53,082 nucleotides of DNA from Actinomadura kijaniata NBRC 14229. Its GTDB lineage: Bacteria > Actinomycetota > Actinomycetes > Streptosporangiales > Streptosporangiaceae. Under the pieces are notes generated by a model. The model had not been told where the DNA came from. It saw only the letters and a list, made by a program, of their open reading frames with translations, and searched no databases. The position numbers and the translations under genes are program-made. The stretch is taken from NCBI RefSeq assembly GCF_001552175.1, contig NZ_BCQR01000078.1, positions 1-53,082 of the forward strand, written 5' to 3'. Shown one piece after another: positions 1 to 8,017 of the stretch (its first letter is position 1; every line of letters starts with the position of its first letter).

Positions 1-26
1 CCGGAATGATCACCGGGGCGAAGTAG
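1..26 (+). CDS. C-terminal end of an upstream gene (partial)
   Basis: The first 26 bases hold an open frame ending in a TAG at 24-26; the visible residues are GMITGAK. The stop lies 3 bases before the GTG of the dTDP-glucose dehydratase, so the two genes are probably co-transcribed. Nucleotide-sugar genes such as rfbA often sit here, but seven residues cannot identify the product. Confidence 0.4.
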
Positions 27-29
27 CCG

Positions 30-995
30 GTGCGCCGCGTTCTGGTCACCGGCGGAGCCGGGTTCGCCGGGTCGCAGTATGTCCGCATGCTGGCCCCGCA
101 CGCGCGGGTCACCGTGCTGGACAAGCTCACCTACGCGGGCAACCCGGCGAACCTGGCCCCGGTCCGGGACCGGATCGACTTCGTCCGCGGCGACATCGCC
201 GACCCGGGCCTGCTGGCCCGGGTCGTGCCCGGCCACGACCTGGTGGTCAACTTCGCGGCCGAGTCGCACGTGGACCGTTCGATCGACGACGCCTCGGCGT
301 TCACGCGCACCAACGTCCTCGGTGTCCAGGCCCTCATGCGGGCGTGCCTGGACGCCGGGACGCCGAAGGTCGTGCAGGTCTCCACCGACGAGGTCTACGG
401 CAGCATCCCCGAGGGGTCCTGGGCCGAGGACGCGCCCCTGGACCCCTCCTCCCCCTACTCGGCGTCCAAGGCGGGCGGCGACCTGATCGCGCTCGCCTAC
501 GCCCGGACGCACGGCCTGCCGGTCTGCGTGACCCGCAGCGGCAACAACTACGGCCCCCGCCAGTACCCCGAGAAGCTGATCCCGAGGTTCGTCACGCGCC
601 TGCTGGACGGGCTGCCGGTCCCGCTGTACGGCGACGGACGCAACGTCCGCGAGTGGATCCACGTCGCCGACCACTGCCGCGCCGTCGACCTGGTCGCCGA
701 ACGCGGCGAGCCCGGCGAGGTCTACCACGTCCCCGGCGACGCCGAGCTGACCAACCTCGACCTCACCCGCCGCCTGCTGGAGCTGCTGGACGCCGACCCG
801 TCGCTGGTCGAGCACGTCCCCGACCGCAAGGGCCACGACCTGCGCTACTCCCTGAACGGTGACAAACTCCGCGCCCTGGGCTACGCGCCGCGGGTACCGT
901 TCGACGAGGGCCTGGCCGAGACGGTGACCTGGTACCGCACCCACCGCTCCTGGTGGGAACCCCTCAGGCCCGCCGAACCCAACGCAGCGAGGTAG
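30..995 (+). CDS. rfbB: dTDP-glucose 4,6-dehydratase (RmlB/RfbB)
   Basis: This 321-residue extended short-chain dehydrogenase should convert dTDP-glucose to dTDP-4-keto-6-deoxyglucose, the entry step to deoxysugars such as dTDP-rhamnose. The N-terminal NAD-binding Rossmann motif GGAGFAG is at residues 8-14. The catalytic TDEVYG block is at 119-124, the YxxxK pair (YSASK) at 143-147, and the family blocks NNYGP and EKLIP at 172-185. The length is normal. The start is a GTG three bases after the preceding stop, with a purine-rich stretch (ggggcgaag) upstream. It supplies an activated sugar for the glycan locus to the right. No rfbC or rfbD is visible in the window, so the rest of the sugar pathway must lie elsewhere. 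Confidence 0.9.
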   Translation: MRRVLVTGGAGFAGSQYVRMLAPHARVTVLDKLTYAGNPANLAPVRDRIDFVRGDIADPGLLARVVPGHDLVVNFAAESHVDRSIDDASAFTRTNVLGVQALMRACLDAGTPKVVQVSTDEVYGSIPEGSWAEDAPLDPSSPYSASKAGGDLIALAYARTHGLPVCVTRSGNNYGPRQYPEKLIPRFVTRLLDGLPVPLYGDGRNVREWIHVADHCRAVDLVAERGEPGEVYHVPGDAELTNLDLTRRLLELLDADPSLVEHVPDRKGHDLRYSLNGDKLRALGYAPRVPFDEGLAETVTWYRTHRSWWEPLRPAEPNAAR

Positions 996-1003
996 GTCCC
1001 CTG

Positions 1004-1912
1004 ATGCCCCCGTCCGTCGGAGTCGTGCTCCCCACCCACAACCGGCCCGAGATGCTGCGGCGCGCCCTGGAGTCGGTGCTGGCGCAGGAGTACGACGGCG
1101 AGGTGCGGGCGGTGGTGGTGTTCGACCGGGCCGAGCCCGACCCGTCGCTGGCCGAGGTCGGCGGCGGCGGCCGCGTCCAGGTGATCGCCAACACGCGCGC
1201 CCCCGGCCTGGCGGGCGCCCGCAACAGCGGCGTCCTGGCGCTGGACACCGATCTGGTGGCGTTCTGCGACGATGACGACGAGTGGCTGCCCGGCAAGCTG
1301 GCCGCGCAGGTGAGCGCGCTGGAGGCCGCCCCGGACGCGGTGCTGTCCAGCACCGGCATCGTCATCGACTTCCGCGGGCAGGCGCTGCCCCGCCTCGCCG
1401 GGACCGACCGCGTCACCTACGACGCCCTGATCCGTGACCGGATCATGAGCGTGCACTCCTCGACCTACCTGTTCCGGCGCGCCGGGCTGCTCGACATCGG
1501 CATGGTGGACGAGACGATCCCCGGCAGCCAGGGCGAGGACTGGGACGTGGCGCTGCGCGCGGCCCGCCGCCACCCCATCGTCAACGTCGACACCCCCTAC
1601 GTCCGCGTCCTGTGGGGTCTGACCTCCTACTACGCGCAGGCGTGGGAGACCAAGGTCGCGGCGCTGGAGTGGTTCCTGGAGCACTATCCGGAGATCGCGG
1701 ACGAGCCGGGCGCGGCGGGCCGGGTGTACGGGCAGATCGCGTTCGGGTGCGCCACGGTCGGCCGCCGCCGGGACGCGCTGCGCTGGTCGGCCCGCGCCCT
1801 GAAGGCCAACCCGAAGGAGCGCCGCGTCCCGTTCGCCCTGGCGGTGGCCTCCGGAGCGGTGTCGGGCAGGCGCGTCCTGCTGGCCCTCCACACCCGCGGG
1901 CGCGGAATCTGA
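1004..1912 (+). CDS. glycosyltransferase, family 2 (GT-A fold)
   Basis: The 302-residue protein has the GT-A layout of family 2 enzymes that move a sugar from a nucleotide-sugar donor to a lipid- or glycan-linked acceptor on the cytoplasmic face. The start-strand motif VVLPTHNRP is near residues 7-15. An acidic DDDDEW run at 89-94 is the metal-binding DxD equivalent, and GEDWD at 177-181 is the likely catalytic-base region. An ATG at 1004 follows a good ribosome site (gaggtagg) that includes the rfbB stop, so it was preferred to an upstream in-frame start inside rfbB. It forms a two-gene unit with the dehydratase. Donor and acceptor cannot be read from the sequence. Confidence 0.85.
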   Translation: MPPSVGVVLPTHNRPEMLRRALESVLAQEYDGEVRAVVVFDRAEPDPSLAEVGGGGRVQVIANTRAPGLAGARNSGVLALDTDLVAFCDDDDEWLPGKLAAQVSALEAAPDAVLSSTGIVIDFRGQALPRLAGTDRVTYDALIRDRIMSVHSSTYLFRRAGLLDIGMVDETIPGSQGEDWDVALRAARRHPIVNVDTPYVRVLWGLTSYYAQAWETKVAALEWFLEHYPEIADEPGAAGRVYGQIAFGCATVGRRRDALRWSARALKANPKERRVPFALAVASGAVSGRRVLLALHTRGRGI

Positions 1913-2002
1913 GTCCGGCCTTCCGGAAGTCCCGTCATCGATAGGATGCGAAGCACCTCCCGGTACTGATGGTTCGGTGCCAGTTTCGAAGGAGTTCCCC
2001 TC

Positions 2003-2803
2003 TTGGACGCCTCTCTCCGTCGTACGGCCCTGCCGGGCGCGTTCCTGCTCGCCTCCCTGGTGGTCGGCGGGACCGCGGCCCCGGCGCACGCCCAGACCGA
2101 CTGGAACATGGTCGCCGAGTCGATCGGCGAGGCCGGGTACTACGTGGACTCGGGCGCCAAGTACTTCAAGAGCGACCAGCAGCTGGACCTGCTGCGCGGC
2201 GCGCAGGACAGGTCCACGCCGGTGTTCATCGCGGTCATGCCCGCCTCCACCAGGCCCGGCGACGCCATCGCGAAGCTGAAGTCGCTGATGAACCGCAAGG
2301 GCACCTACGTCGTGCTGGCGGGGGACAGGCTCCAGGCGTCCTCCACGGCGCTGCCGCAGCAGACCGTGCTGCGCGCCTACCGGTCGGCGACCGGCACGAA
2401 CAAGGGCAGGCCCGACGGCGCCCTGGTGGCGTTCGTCAGGCAGCTCGACGAGAAGAAGGTCGGCGCGCAGGTCAGCGGGCGGCCCAAGGCGCCCAAGCCG
2501 AGCGCGGGCGCGTCCTCGGCGGCCGGCCCGGAGGCGGGCGGCCCGCTGCCCGGCTCGGTGCCCGACGTCGCCAAGCCCGCCGCGAAGGACGACGGTCCCG
2601 GCGTGCTGCCGATCGCGCTGGCCGGGGTCGCGGGCGTCGCGGTGGTCGGTGGCGTGGCGTTCTTCGTGCTGCGCAAGCGGCGCAGGCCCGCCGCGGAGGG
2701 GCCGCAGGCCGCCGCGGGCGCCCCGATGGGGCCCGCCGCCGGTGGGCCGCCTCCGGGCGCGCCGCGGCCGCCGCAGGGGCCGCAGCAGCCGCCGCAGGGC
2801 TGA
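2003..2803 (+). CDS. secreted, membrane-anchored TPM-like protein
   Basis: A 266-residue exported protein with a TTG start preceded by aaggag at 1989-1994 with 8 bases spacing. Residues 1-30 are a Sec signal peptide ending near AHAQT. Residues about 32-155 resemble the extracytoplasmic TPM-like domains of actinobacterial membrane proteins (a YYVD block, an alternating hydrophobic VFIAVMP strand, a GTYVVLAG strand). A Gly/Pro/Ala-rich linker follows. A transmembrane helix lies at about 196-223 (LPIALAGVAGVAVVGG...FFVL), then a basic stop-transfer and a Pro/Gly-rich cytoplasmic tail. The family assignment is by overall resemblance only. The gene abuts the convergent GH26-like gene: the two TGA stops form TGATCA with no bases between them. 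Confidence 0.6.
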   Translation: MDASLRRTALPGAFLLASLVVGGTAAPAHAQTDWNMVAESIGEAGYYVDSGAKYFKSDQQLDLLRGAQDRSTPVFIAVMPASTRPGDAIAKLKSLMNRKGTYVVLAGDRLQASSTALPQQTVLRAYRSATGTNKGRPDGALVAFVRQLDEKKVGAQVSGRPKAPKPSAGASSAAGPEAGGPLPGSVPDVAKPAAKDDGPGVLPIALAGVAGVAVVGGVAFFVLRKRRRPAAEGPQAAAGAPMGPAAGGPPPGAPRPPQGPQQPPQG

Positions 2804-3787
2804 TCAGGGGGCGCGGTAGGGGGCGCCGGCGACCATCTCCCGCCACGCCTCCAGCGCGCTGGGCGAGCTCCGGTAGTCCAGGTCGCAGCGGATGTGCGAC
2901 GCGTCGGGGGCGTGCCGGTCGTCCCAGTACAGCAGGGCCGTGTAGCCGCGGTAGTCGGGAAGGCGGAACAGCGCGGCGGCCTCCCGGATCCACGCGGCCT
3001 TCCGTCCCGGGACGGCCCTGTCCTCCGCCGACGCCCACTCCAGCACCATCAGCGGCTTGCCGGGGTGCCGGAGCCCGAACCGCCGGTGCGGCTCGATCAG
3101 CTCCCGCAGGCTCAGCCACGGGGTGTCCCGGCTCAGGCAGGTGTACCAGTTGTAGGCGTCCACCCCGATGGCGTCCACGTAGTCGTCGCCGGGGTAGTAC
3201 GCCTCGGCCTCCCGCCCGCCGTCCCGGCCGAACGCCAGATGCGTCACCGCCCACACGTAGCGGACGTTGGTGACCCCCTCCTTGCGGTGGACGCGCACGA
3301 TGCGCCGCCACGCGGCCACGTAGTCGGCGGCCGAGCCCATCGGCCGCGACGGGCGGGCCTCCGGCTCGTGGTTGAACACGAGGTGGACGGTCCCGCCGAA
3401 CGCCTTCAGCTCGCGCGCCTGCGCCAGCACGTCGTCGTGCAGCGGCTCGCCCCGCCGGGCGTCGGCGATGTCCCGCCAGCGGATCACGGCGCCGTCCTTG
3501 CGGCGTGCCTTCACCGACACAAACAGCGTGCGCTTCCCGGACCGGGCCCATTCCATGTCCGGGCCGAGCAGCGGCTCGTCCCAGCGGCGGAACACCCGCA
3601 CCCCCGGCAGCCGCCGCCCGGCGTCGGCCTCCCGTTCCTCGATCTGCCGCCGGTTCTGCGCGTTCGCGCCGAGCAGCACGCGGGGTTCGGGGGCCGCCCG
3701 CCTCTCCTCGCCGCAGCCGGTCAGGAGCGCGCCCGAGAGCGCGCCCGCCGACAGGACGGCGACCAGACGTGTCCCGGGGGGCCTCAC
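2804..3787 (-). CDS. GH26-like glycoside hydrolase lipoprotein
   Basis: A 327-residue lipoprotein starting at a GTG that overlaps the stop of the RCC1 gene (GTGA). The signal peptide ends in the lipobox LLTGC, with the lipidated Cys at residue 25. The mature domain resembles GH26-type (beta/alpha)8 glycosidases. An HEPE motif at 140-143 carries the likely acid/base Glu141, the block YYPGDDYVDAIGVDAY follows at about 197-212, and KPLMVLEWAS at 244-253 carries the likely nucleophile Glu250. It is the last gene of the long minus-strand glycan operon. It probably cuts or trims the exported polysaccharide at the membrane surface (inference). A paralogue lies at 18258-19463. Confidence 0.75.
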   Translation of the reverse strand: MRPPGTRLVAVLSAGALSGALLTGCGEERRAAPEPRVLLGANAQNRRQIEEREADAGRRLPGVRVFRRWDEPLLGPDMEWARSGKRTLFVSVKARRKDGAVIRWRDIADARRGEPLHDDVLAQARELKAFGGTVHLVFNHEPEARPSRPMGSAADYVAAWRRIVRVHRKEGVTNVRYVWAVTHLAFGRDGGREAEAYYPGDDYVDAIGVDAYNWYTCLSRDTPWLSLRELIEPHRRFGLRHPGKPLMVLEWASAEDRAVPGRKAAWIREAAALFRLPDYRGYTALLYWDDRHAPDASHIRCDLDYRSSPSALEAWREMVAGAPYRAP

Positions 3788-5115
3788 CAGCGCATCAGCA
3801 ACGCCAGATGGCGTCGGCCCGCCCCCACGTCCAGGACCCGGCCCGCCTTGCGTCCCTCGGCCAGCACGATCGGGCCGGGGCGGTTGCGGGGCACCCGGTT
3901 GCCGGAGCCGAGCTGCCCCTTGCCGCCCGAGCCCCAGGTGAGCGGCGTTCCGTCGTCCAGCACCGCGACACCGAACGCCTCCCCGGCGAACACGCGGGCG
4001 ACGCCGCGCAGCCGCGTCCCGTGCGTGCCGGCCACCAGGACGGGCCGCGGGGAGCCGGTGTAGGAGCCGTCGCCGAGCTGCCCGGCGGCGTTGTCGCCCC
4101 ACGCGACCACGGTGCCGTCGCTGCGCAGCGCGTAGTTGTGACGTTCACCGGAGGAGATCGCGACGACGTCGCGCAGCACCGGCAGCCCGCGCATCCCCGC
4201 CACCCGGACGGGGCTCACGCGGTCGGTGGTGGAGGCGTCGCCGAGCTGCCCGAGCTGGTTGCGGCCCCAGGCCGCCACGGTCCCGTCCCGCAGCAGCGCC
4301 AGCCCGTGCTGCCCGCCGATCGCGATCTGCGTGACACCGGTCAGGGCGGGCGCGTCGTCGGGGCCCCGCACGGGGCGCGGCAGCGGGCGGCTCCTGGTCG
4401 TGCCGTCGCCGATCATGCCGAAGTTGTTCGCGCCCCACGCCACGACCGACCCGTTCCTGAGCAGCGCCATCTCGGTGCTGCCGTCGGCGGCGATGGCGGT
4501 GACGTCGGTCAGCGGGCCCCTGCCGTCGGGGCGCAGCACCTTGGTCGGGGTCAGCGGGGGCTTGCGGCGGCCGTAGCCGCGCTGCCCGGTGTCGCCCGCC
4601 CCCCAGGTGACCACCGTGCCGTCCCTGAGCAGCGCCATGGAGAAGTCGGTGTCGGCGGCGACCGCGACCGCTCCGCGCAGCGGCCCGACCCGGCCGCCGG
4701 GGGCCCGCACCGGCTGCGGCACGGCCCGCGCCCGGGTCGTGCCGTCGCCGAGCTGGCCCTTGTCGTTGGCGCCCCAGGCGACGACCAGGCCGCCCCGGAG
4801 GACGGCCAGGGAGTGCCGGGCCCCGGAGGCCACGGCGTACACCCCGGTCAGGCGGGGACGCCCGGCGGGGCCGACGGCGGGGGCCAGCGCCACGTTCATC
4901 GGGTGCTGCCTGGCGTCGCGGCCGAGCTGGCCGCCCTCGTTGAGACCGGTCGTCCAGACCTCGCCGTGGACGCGCCCGACCACCCCCGGCGGGGGAGCCG
5001 ACGCGGGACGGCGGGGCGATGACGGCGGGGGTTCCTGGACCCCGGCGCAACCCGTGGCGACGATGGCGGCCGCGGTCAGAGCGGCCGACACCCGGGTGAG
5101 ATGGGAGACGTTCAT
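3784..5115 (-). CDS. RCC1-repeat beta-propeller lipoprotein
   Basis: This 443-residue protein has a lipoprotein signal (lipobox-like VATGC, Cys near residue 23), a short Pro-rich linker, then about seven RCC1-type repeats. Each ends in a variant of hxxWGxNxxGQLGDG, for example VVAWGANDKGQLGDG. Seven repeats fit one closed propeller. Bacterial RCC1-like propellers are usually extracytoplasmic binding scaffolds and carry no guanine-exchange function by default. The ATG at 5115 lies 12 bases after the methyltransferase stop, and the gene overlaps the next by GTGA, so it sits inside the polysaccharide operon. A glycan- or protein-binding surface role is inferred from context. Confidence 0.8.
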   Translation of the reverse strand: MNVSHLTRVSAALTAAAIVATGCAGVQEPPPSSPRRPASAPPPGVVGRVHGEVWTTGLNEGGQLGRDARQHPMNVALAPAVGPAGRPRLTGVYAVASGARHSLAVLRGGLVVAWGANDKGQLGDGTTRARAVPQPVRAPGGRVGPLRGAVAVAADTDFSMALLRDGTVVTWGAGDTGQRGYGRRKPPLTPTKVLRPDGRGPLTDVTAIAADGSTEMALLRNGSVVAWGANNFGMIGDGTTRSRPLPRPVRGPDDAPALTGVTQIAIGGQHGLALLRDGTVAAWGRNQLGQLGDASTTDRVSPVRVAGMRGLPVLRDVVAISSGERHNYALRSDGTVVAWGDNAAGQLGDGSYTGSPRPVLVAGTHGTRLRGVARVFAGEAFGVAVLDDGTPLTWGSGGKGQLGSGNRVPRNRPGPIVLAEGRKAGRVLDVGAGRRHLALLMRW

Positions 5116-5127
5116 TCGGGTGGGCTG

Positions 5128-6459
5128 TCAGACGGTGGTGCGCACGCAGGCGAACAGATGCCGCCGGTAGTTGCCGGTGTAGGGCGGGTGGGCGTCGTCG
5201 TCCGGCCCGAGGTCCACGATCTCGTCGAACGTGGTGCGCTCACGCAGGAACGCGGCGATCCGCGTCGGGTTCCAGCCGCGCAGCGACTCGGCGAACCACT
5301 CCTCGTTCTCCTGCCCGGTGTCGAAGAACAGCACCCTGCCGGTGACCTTGTCCAGCAGCTCGATCAGCGCGTTCTCGTCGACCTTGGCGCGCCCCAGCAC
5401 GAAGTGGTGCAGCAGGCTGAAGCACGACACCACGTCCCAGGTGCGGTCGGCGGCGCCGAGCAGGTCCACCGCGTCGCCGGTGGTGATCGCGCCGTCCGGC
5501 AGGCCGTAGACGGCCTTGCCCAGCGGAACGGCGAGCGGATCGCGTTCCATGCCGTGGCCGTCCAGCCCCGCCTTGCGCATCTCGGAGACGAACCAGCCGT
5601 AGCAGGAGGCGACGTCCAGGTAGGAGGCGGTGCCGGTCGTGCCGACGCCGCGTTCGGACAGGAACGCCAGCATCTTGTCGCGGCGGTCGGTGCAGCGGCG
5701 GACGGTCGGCCACTTGTGCAGCTCGGGGGCGTCGATCGGCTGGTACAGCTCGCGGGTGCCGTCGATCCAGCTCATCTTCAGCAGATGGTCCTGGAGGGGC
5801 GTGGTCACCGGCAGCCACTTGACCAGCACCGGGTAGGAGCGGTCGCCGCGCATGACCGCCAGCGCGAGCCGGTGGTGGCCGTCGAGGATCTGGTAGTAGT
5901 CCGAGCCGCGCACCGGGGCGACCAGCACCGGGTCGCCGGGGGCGCTCTGGGACGCCACCCGCGCGGGCCCGCGCTTCGGGGCGGTCCGCCCCCGGTACCG
6001 GTCGATGAAGATCCGCGCGGCGCGCAGCACGCCCGCCTCGTCGGTCGCGCCGAAGAAGTCGGCCCCGGCCTTGACGCAGCGCATCCCCATCCGGCCGTAG
6101 TCGCTGGCCAGCAGCGTCTCGTCGGACGGGTCGGGGTCGTCGTCGGCGAGCCGCAGCAGCGCGACGTGCGGGCCGTCCACCAGGGTCGTGGAGGGCCACA
6201 GCAGGTCTCCGGTGCGCTCGGCGAACTCGCGGGCGGTCCAGCCTCCCTGCGCCCCGACCAGCAGCCGGTCCAGGGCGACCGTGGTCTGCCAGGGGCGGCG
6301 CAGCACCACCGTCGACACGGCCGTGCGGACCTCCGGCGGTAGCGGCACCGAACGGCCCGCGTCCACCAGCCGTCCGTACAGCGGCCCGTCGGGGGCCGCC
6401 CCCGCCCTGCGCAGGAGCGTCCGCGAACGGCGGCGCACCTGGTCAAGCTTCGTTGGCAT
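5128..6459 (-). CDS. ParB-like domain fused to class I SAM methyltransferase
   Basis: The 443-residue protein appears to have two parts. The N-terminal half includes a ParB/Srx-like segment with DYYQILDGHHRLALA at about 187-201, where the DGHHR motif (193-197) is typical of that fold. The C-terminal third is a Rossmann methyltransferase: motif I DVASCYGWF at 282-290, then an acidic strand end (GMERDP) and a VVSCFSLLHHF block. The start ATG at 6459 is preceded by gaggag; a longer in-frame extension lacks a ribosome site. It overlaps the flippase gene by 17 bases, so the two are probably translationally linked. It may methylate a sugar or lipid-linked intermediate (inference); the acceptor is unknown. 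Confidence 0.7.
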   Translation of the reverse strand: MPTKLDQVRRRSRTLLRRAGAAPDGPLYGRLVDAGRSVPLPPEVRTAVSTVVLRRPWQTTVALDRLLVGAQGGWTAREFAERTGDLLWPSTTLVDGPHVALLRLADDDPDPSDETLLASDYGRMGMRCVKAGADFFGATDEAGVLRAARIFIDRYRGRTAPKRGPARVASQSAPGDPVLVAPVRGSDYYQILDGHHRLALAVMRGDRSYPVLVKWLPVTTPLQDHLLKMSWIDGTRELYQPIDAPELHKWPTVRRCTDRRDKMLAFLSERGVGTTGTASYLDVASCYGWFVSEMRKAGLDGHGMERDPLAVPLGKAVYGLPDGAITTGDAVDLLGAADRTWDVVSCFSLLHHFVLGRAKVDENALIELLDKVTGRVLFFDTGQENEEWFAESLRGWNPTRIAAFLRERTTFDEIVDLGPDDDAHPPYTGNYRRHLFACVRTTV

Positions 6460-8017
6460 GCACTCTCCTCGGGGAGTCGTCGCGCGGAGCCGGGGAGGAC
6501 GGGCCGCGCCTGCCGGGGAGCAGGGCCGTGAACGCGGTGAGCACGAGTCGGCCCCGAACAGCCCACAGTAGAGCAAAGTACACCAGGATTCCGGGGATCA
6601 GACCGGCGAACGACGCGATCGGTCCCGGACCCGCCAACAGCCGTGCCACCAGCGGGAACACGCCGAAGCAGAGCATCGTGACGGCGACCGCGACCGGCAG
6701 GCCCGCCCCCCGCAGGCCGATCCGCAGCAGCCGCCGGACCTGGACCATGCCGAGCAGGTTGCGCACCAGGATCCCGGCCGCCCGCGCCGCCGCCGCGCCG
6801 AGCGGGCCGAGCGGGCCGATCAGCAGCACGCTGAGCACGACGGTCGTGCCGAGCGCGGCGGCGCTGTTGGCGAGGCTCAGACCGCTGCGCCCGGCCATCA
6901 GCAGCAGCACGTCTAGCGGCCCGGCGATGGTCGCCAGCAGCATCGACAGCGCCAGCACGACGGTCGTCCACTGCCCGGCCTCCGAGTAGGAGGGCCCGAA
7001 CAGCGACAGGTAGACCGGCGCGGCCGTGGCCACCGCCAGGTGGACGGGCCAGGTCAGCAGCACCGTCCAGGTGGTGGCGATGGCGAACGTGCGCTGCGCC
7101 CCCTCCCGGTCCTCCAGCGCCAGCAGCCGGCTGAGCTGGGGCTGCATGACGTTCTGCACGGCCTGGGTGCCGAGCTGCCCGACGACGACGAACCGGGTCG
7201 CGACGGTGTAGAGCGCGGCGTCGCGGGGCGAGCTGAGCGCCGCCATCAGCACGATGTCCACGCGTTGCAGCGCCTGCTGGCAGATCCCGCCGATCGCGCG
7301 GGGCCCGGTGTACCGCCAGAACTCCCCGGCCAGCTCGCGCGACGCGACCGGCGCCGTCGCGGGCGGCGCGGAGGCCCAGGTCCGGGCGGCGACCTTCCGG
7401 TACCACAGCGCCGCCACCAGCGCGCCGGGCAGATAGGGCAGCGCCCACGCCAGCGCCAGCGCGGCCGGATCACCGGAGAACACCGGCGCGGCCAGCACCC
7501 CGACGACCTGCGCGAACTGCCGGAACAGCTTGTCGACCAGCACGGTCGGCCGCATCGTGCCGTGCCCGCGCGTGGCGGCCAGCAGCGCGTCCTGGAGCGC
7601 GGCCAGCGGCAGGAACGCCGCCATCGTCCGCAGCATCGCGGCCGTGCTGCCGGTGTCGCCGGCGCCGAGCAGCCCGGCCAGCCACGGCGCGGTGACCGCC
7701 AGCGCCCCGGCGGCGACGACCGCCACCCCCACGACCGGGACGAGCGCGACCGGCACCGTCCGGCGGGCCGCGGCGTGCTCGCCGAGCGCCAGCCGCCGCG
7801 GAACGGCCCGCAGCAGCCCGGTGTCGGTGCCGAGCCCGGCGGTGACGGCCAGGATGAGGAACAGCGCGTTGGCGGCGAAGAAGGCGCCCGCCGTCGCCTG
7901 GTCGTAGGAGCGCGCGACGACGAAGACCAGGGCCAGCCCCAGCAGCCCGGCCGAGACGGCCCCCACCAGGTTGAGCGCGCCGCCCCGGGCCATCCGGCCC
8001 AGATTGGGCCCGCTCAC
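6443..8017 (-). CDS. Wzx-like polysaccharide flippase (MOP superfamily)
   Basis: A 524-residue integral membrane protein with roughly 12-14 hydrophobic helices. It has the N-terminal GGALNLVGAVSAGLLGLALV and YDQATAGAFFAANA pattern of MOP/Wzx exporters. These flip undecaprenyl-linked oligosaccharide from the cytoplasmic to the outer face of the membrane. The C-terminus is a short basic tail (RRVHANEA). The chosen GTG at 8017 overlaps the preceding stop as GTGA; an ATG at 7993 is the alternative. It lies between chain-length genes and the methyltransferase in one operon, which fits a Wzx/Wzy-style assembly line in which the ligase-like protein at 13695-15092 would act last. Confidence 0.8.
   Translation of the reverse strand: MSGPNLGRMARGGALNLVGAVSAGLLGLALVFVVARSYDQATAGAFFAANALFLILAVTAGLGTDTGLLRAVPRRLALGEHAAARRTVPVALVPVVGVAVVAAGALAVTAPWLAGLLGAGDTGSTAAMLRTMAAFLPLAALQDALLAATRGHGTMRPTVLVDKLFRQFAQVVGVLAAPVFSGDPAALALAWALPYLPGALVAALWYRKVAARTWASAPPATAPVASRELAGEFWRYTGPRAIGGICQQALQRVDIVLMAALSSPRDAALYTVATRFVVVGQLGTQAVQNVMQPQLSRLLALEDREGAQRTFAIATTWTVLLTWPVHLAVATAAPVYLSLFGPSYSEAGQWTTVVLALSMLLATIAGPLDVLLLMAGRSGLSLANSAAALGTTVVLSVLLIGPLGPLGAAAARAAGILVRNLLGMVQVRRLLRIGLRGAGLPVAVAVTMLCFGVFPLVARLLAGPGPIASFAGLIPGILVYFALLWAVRGRLVLTAFTALLPGRRGPSSPAPRDDSPRRVHANEA

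Noticed and set aside
3784..5115. Recent gene transfer of RCC1 from a eukaryote
   Set aside because: Base composition matches the neighbours, a bacterial lipobox is present, and RCC1-like repeats are common in actinobacteria.
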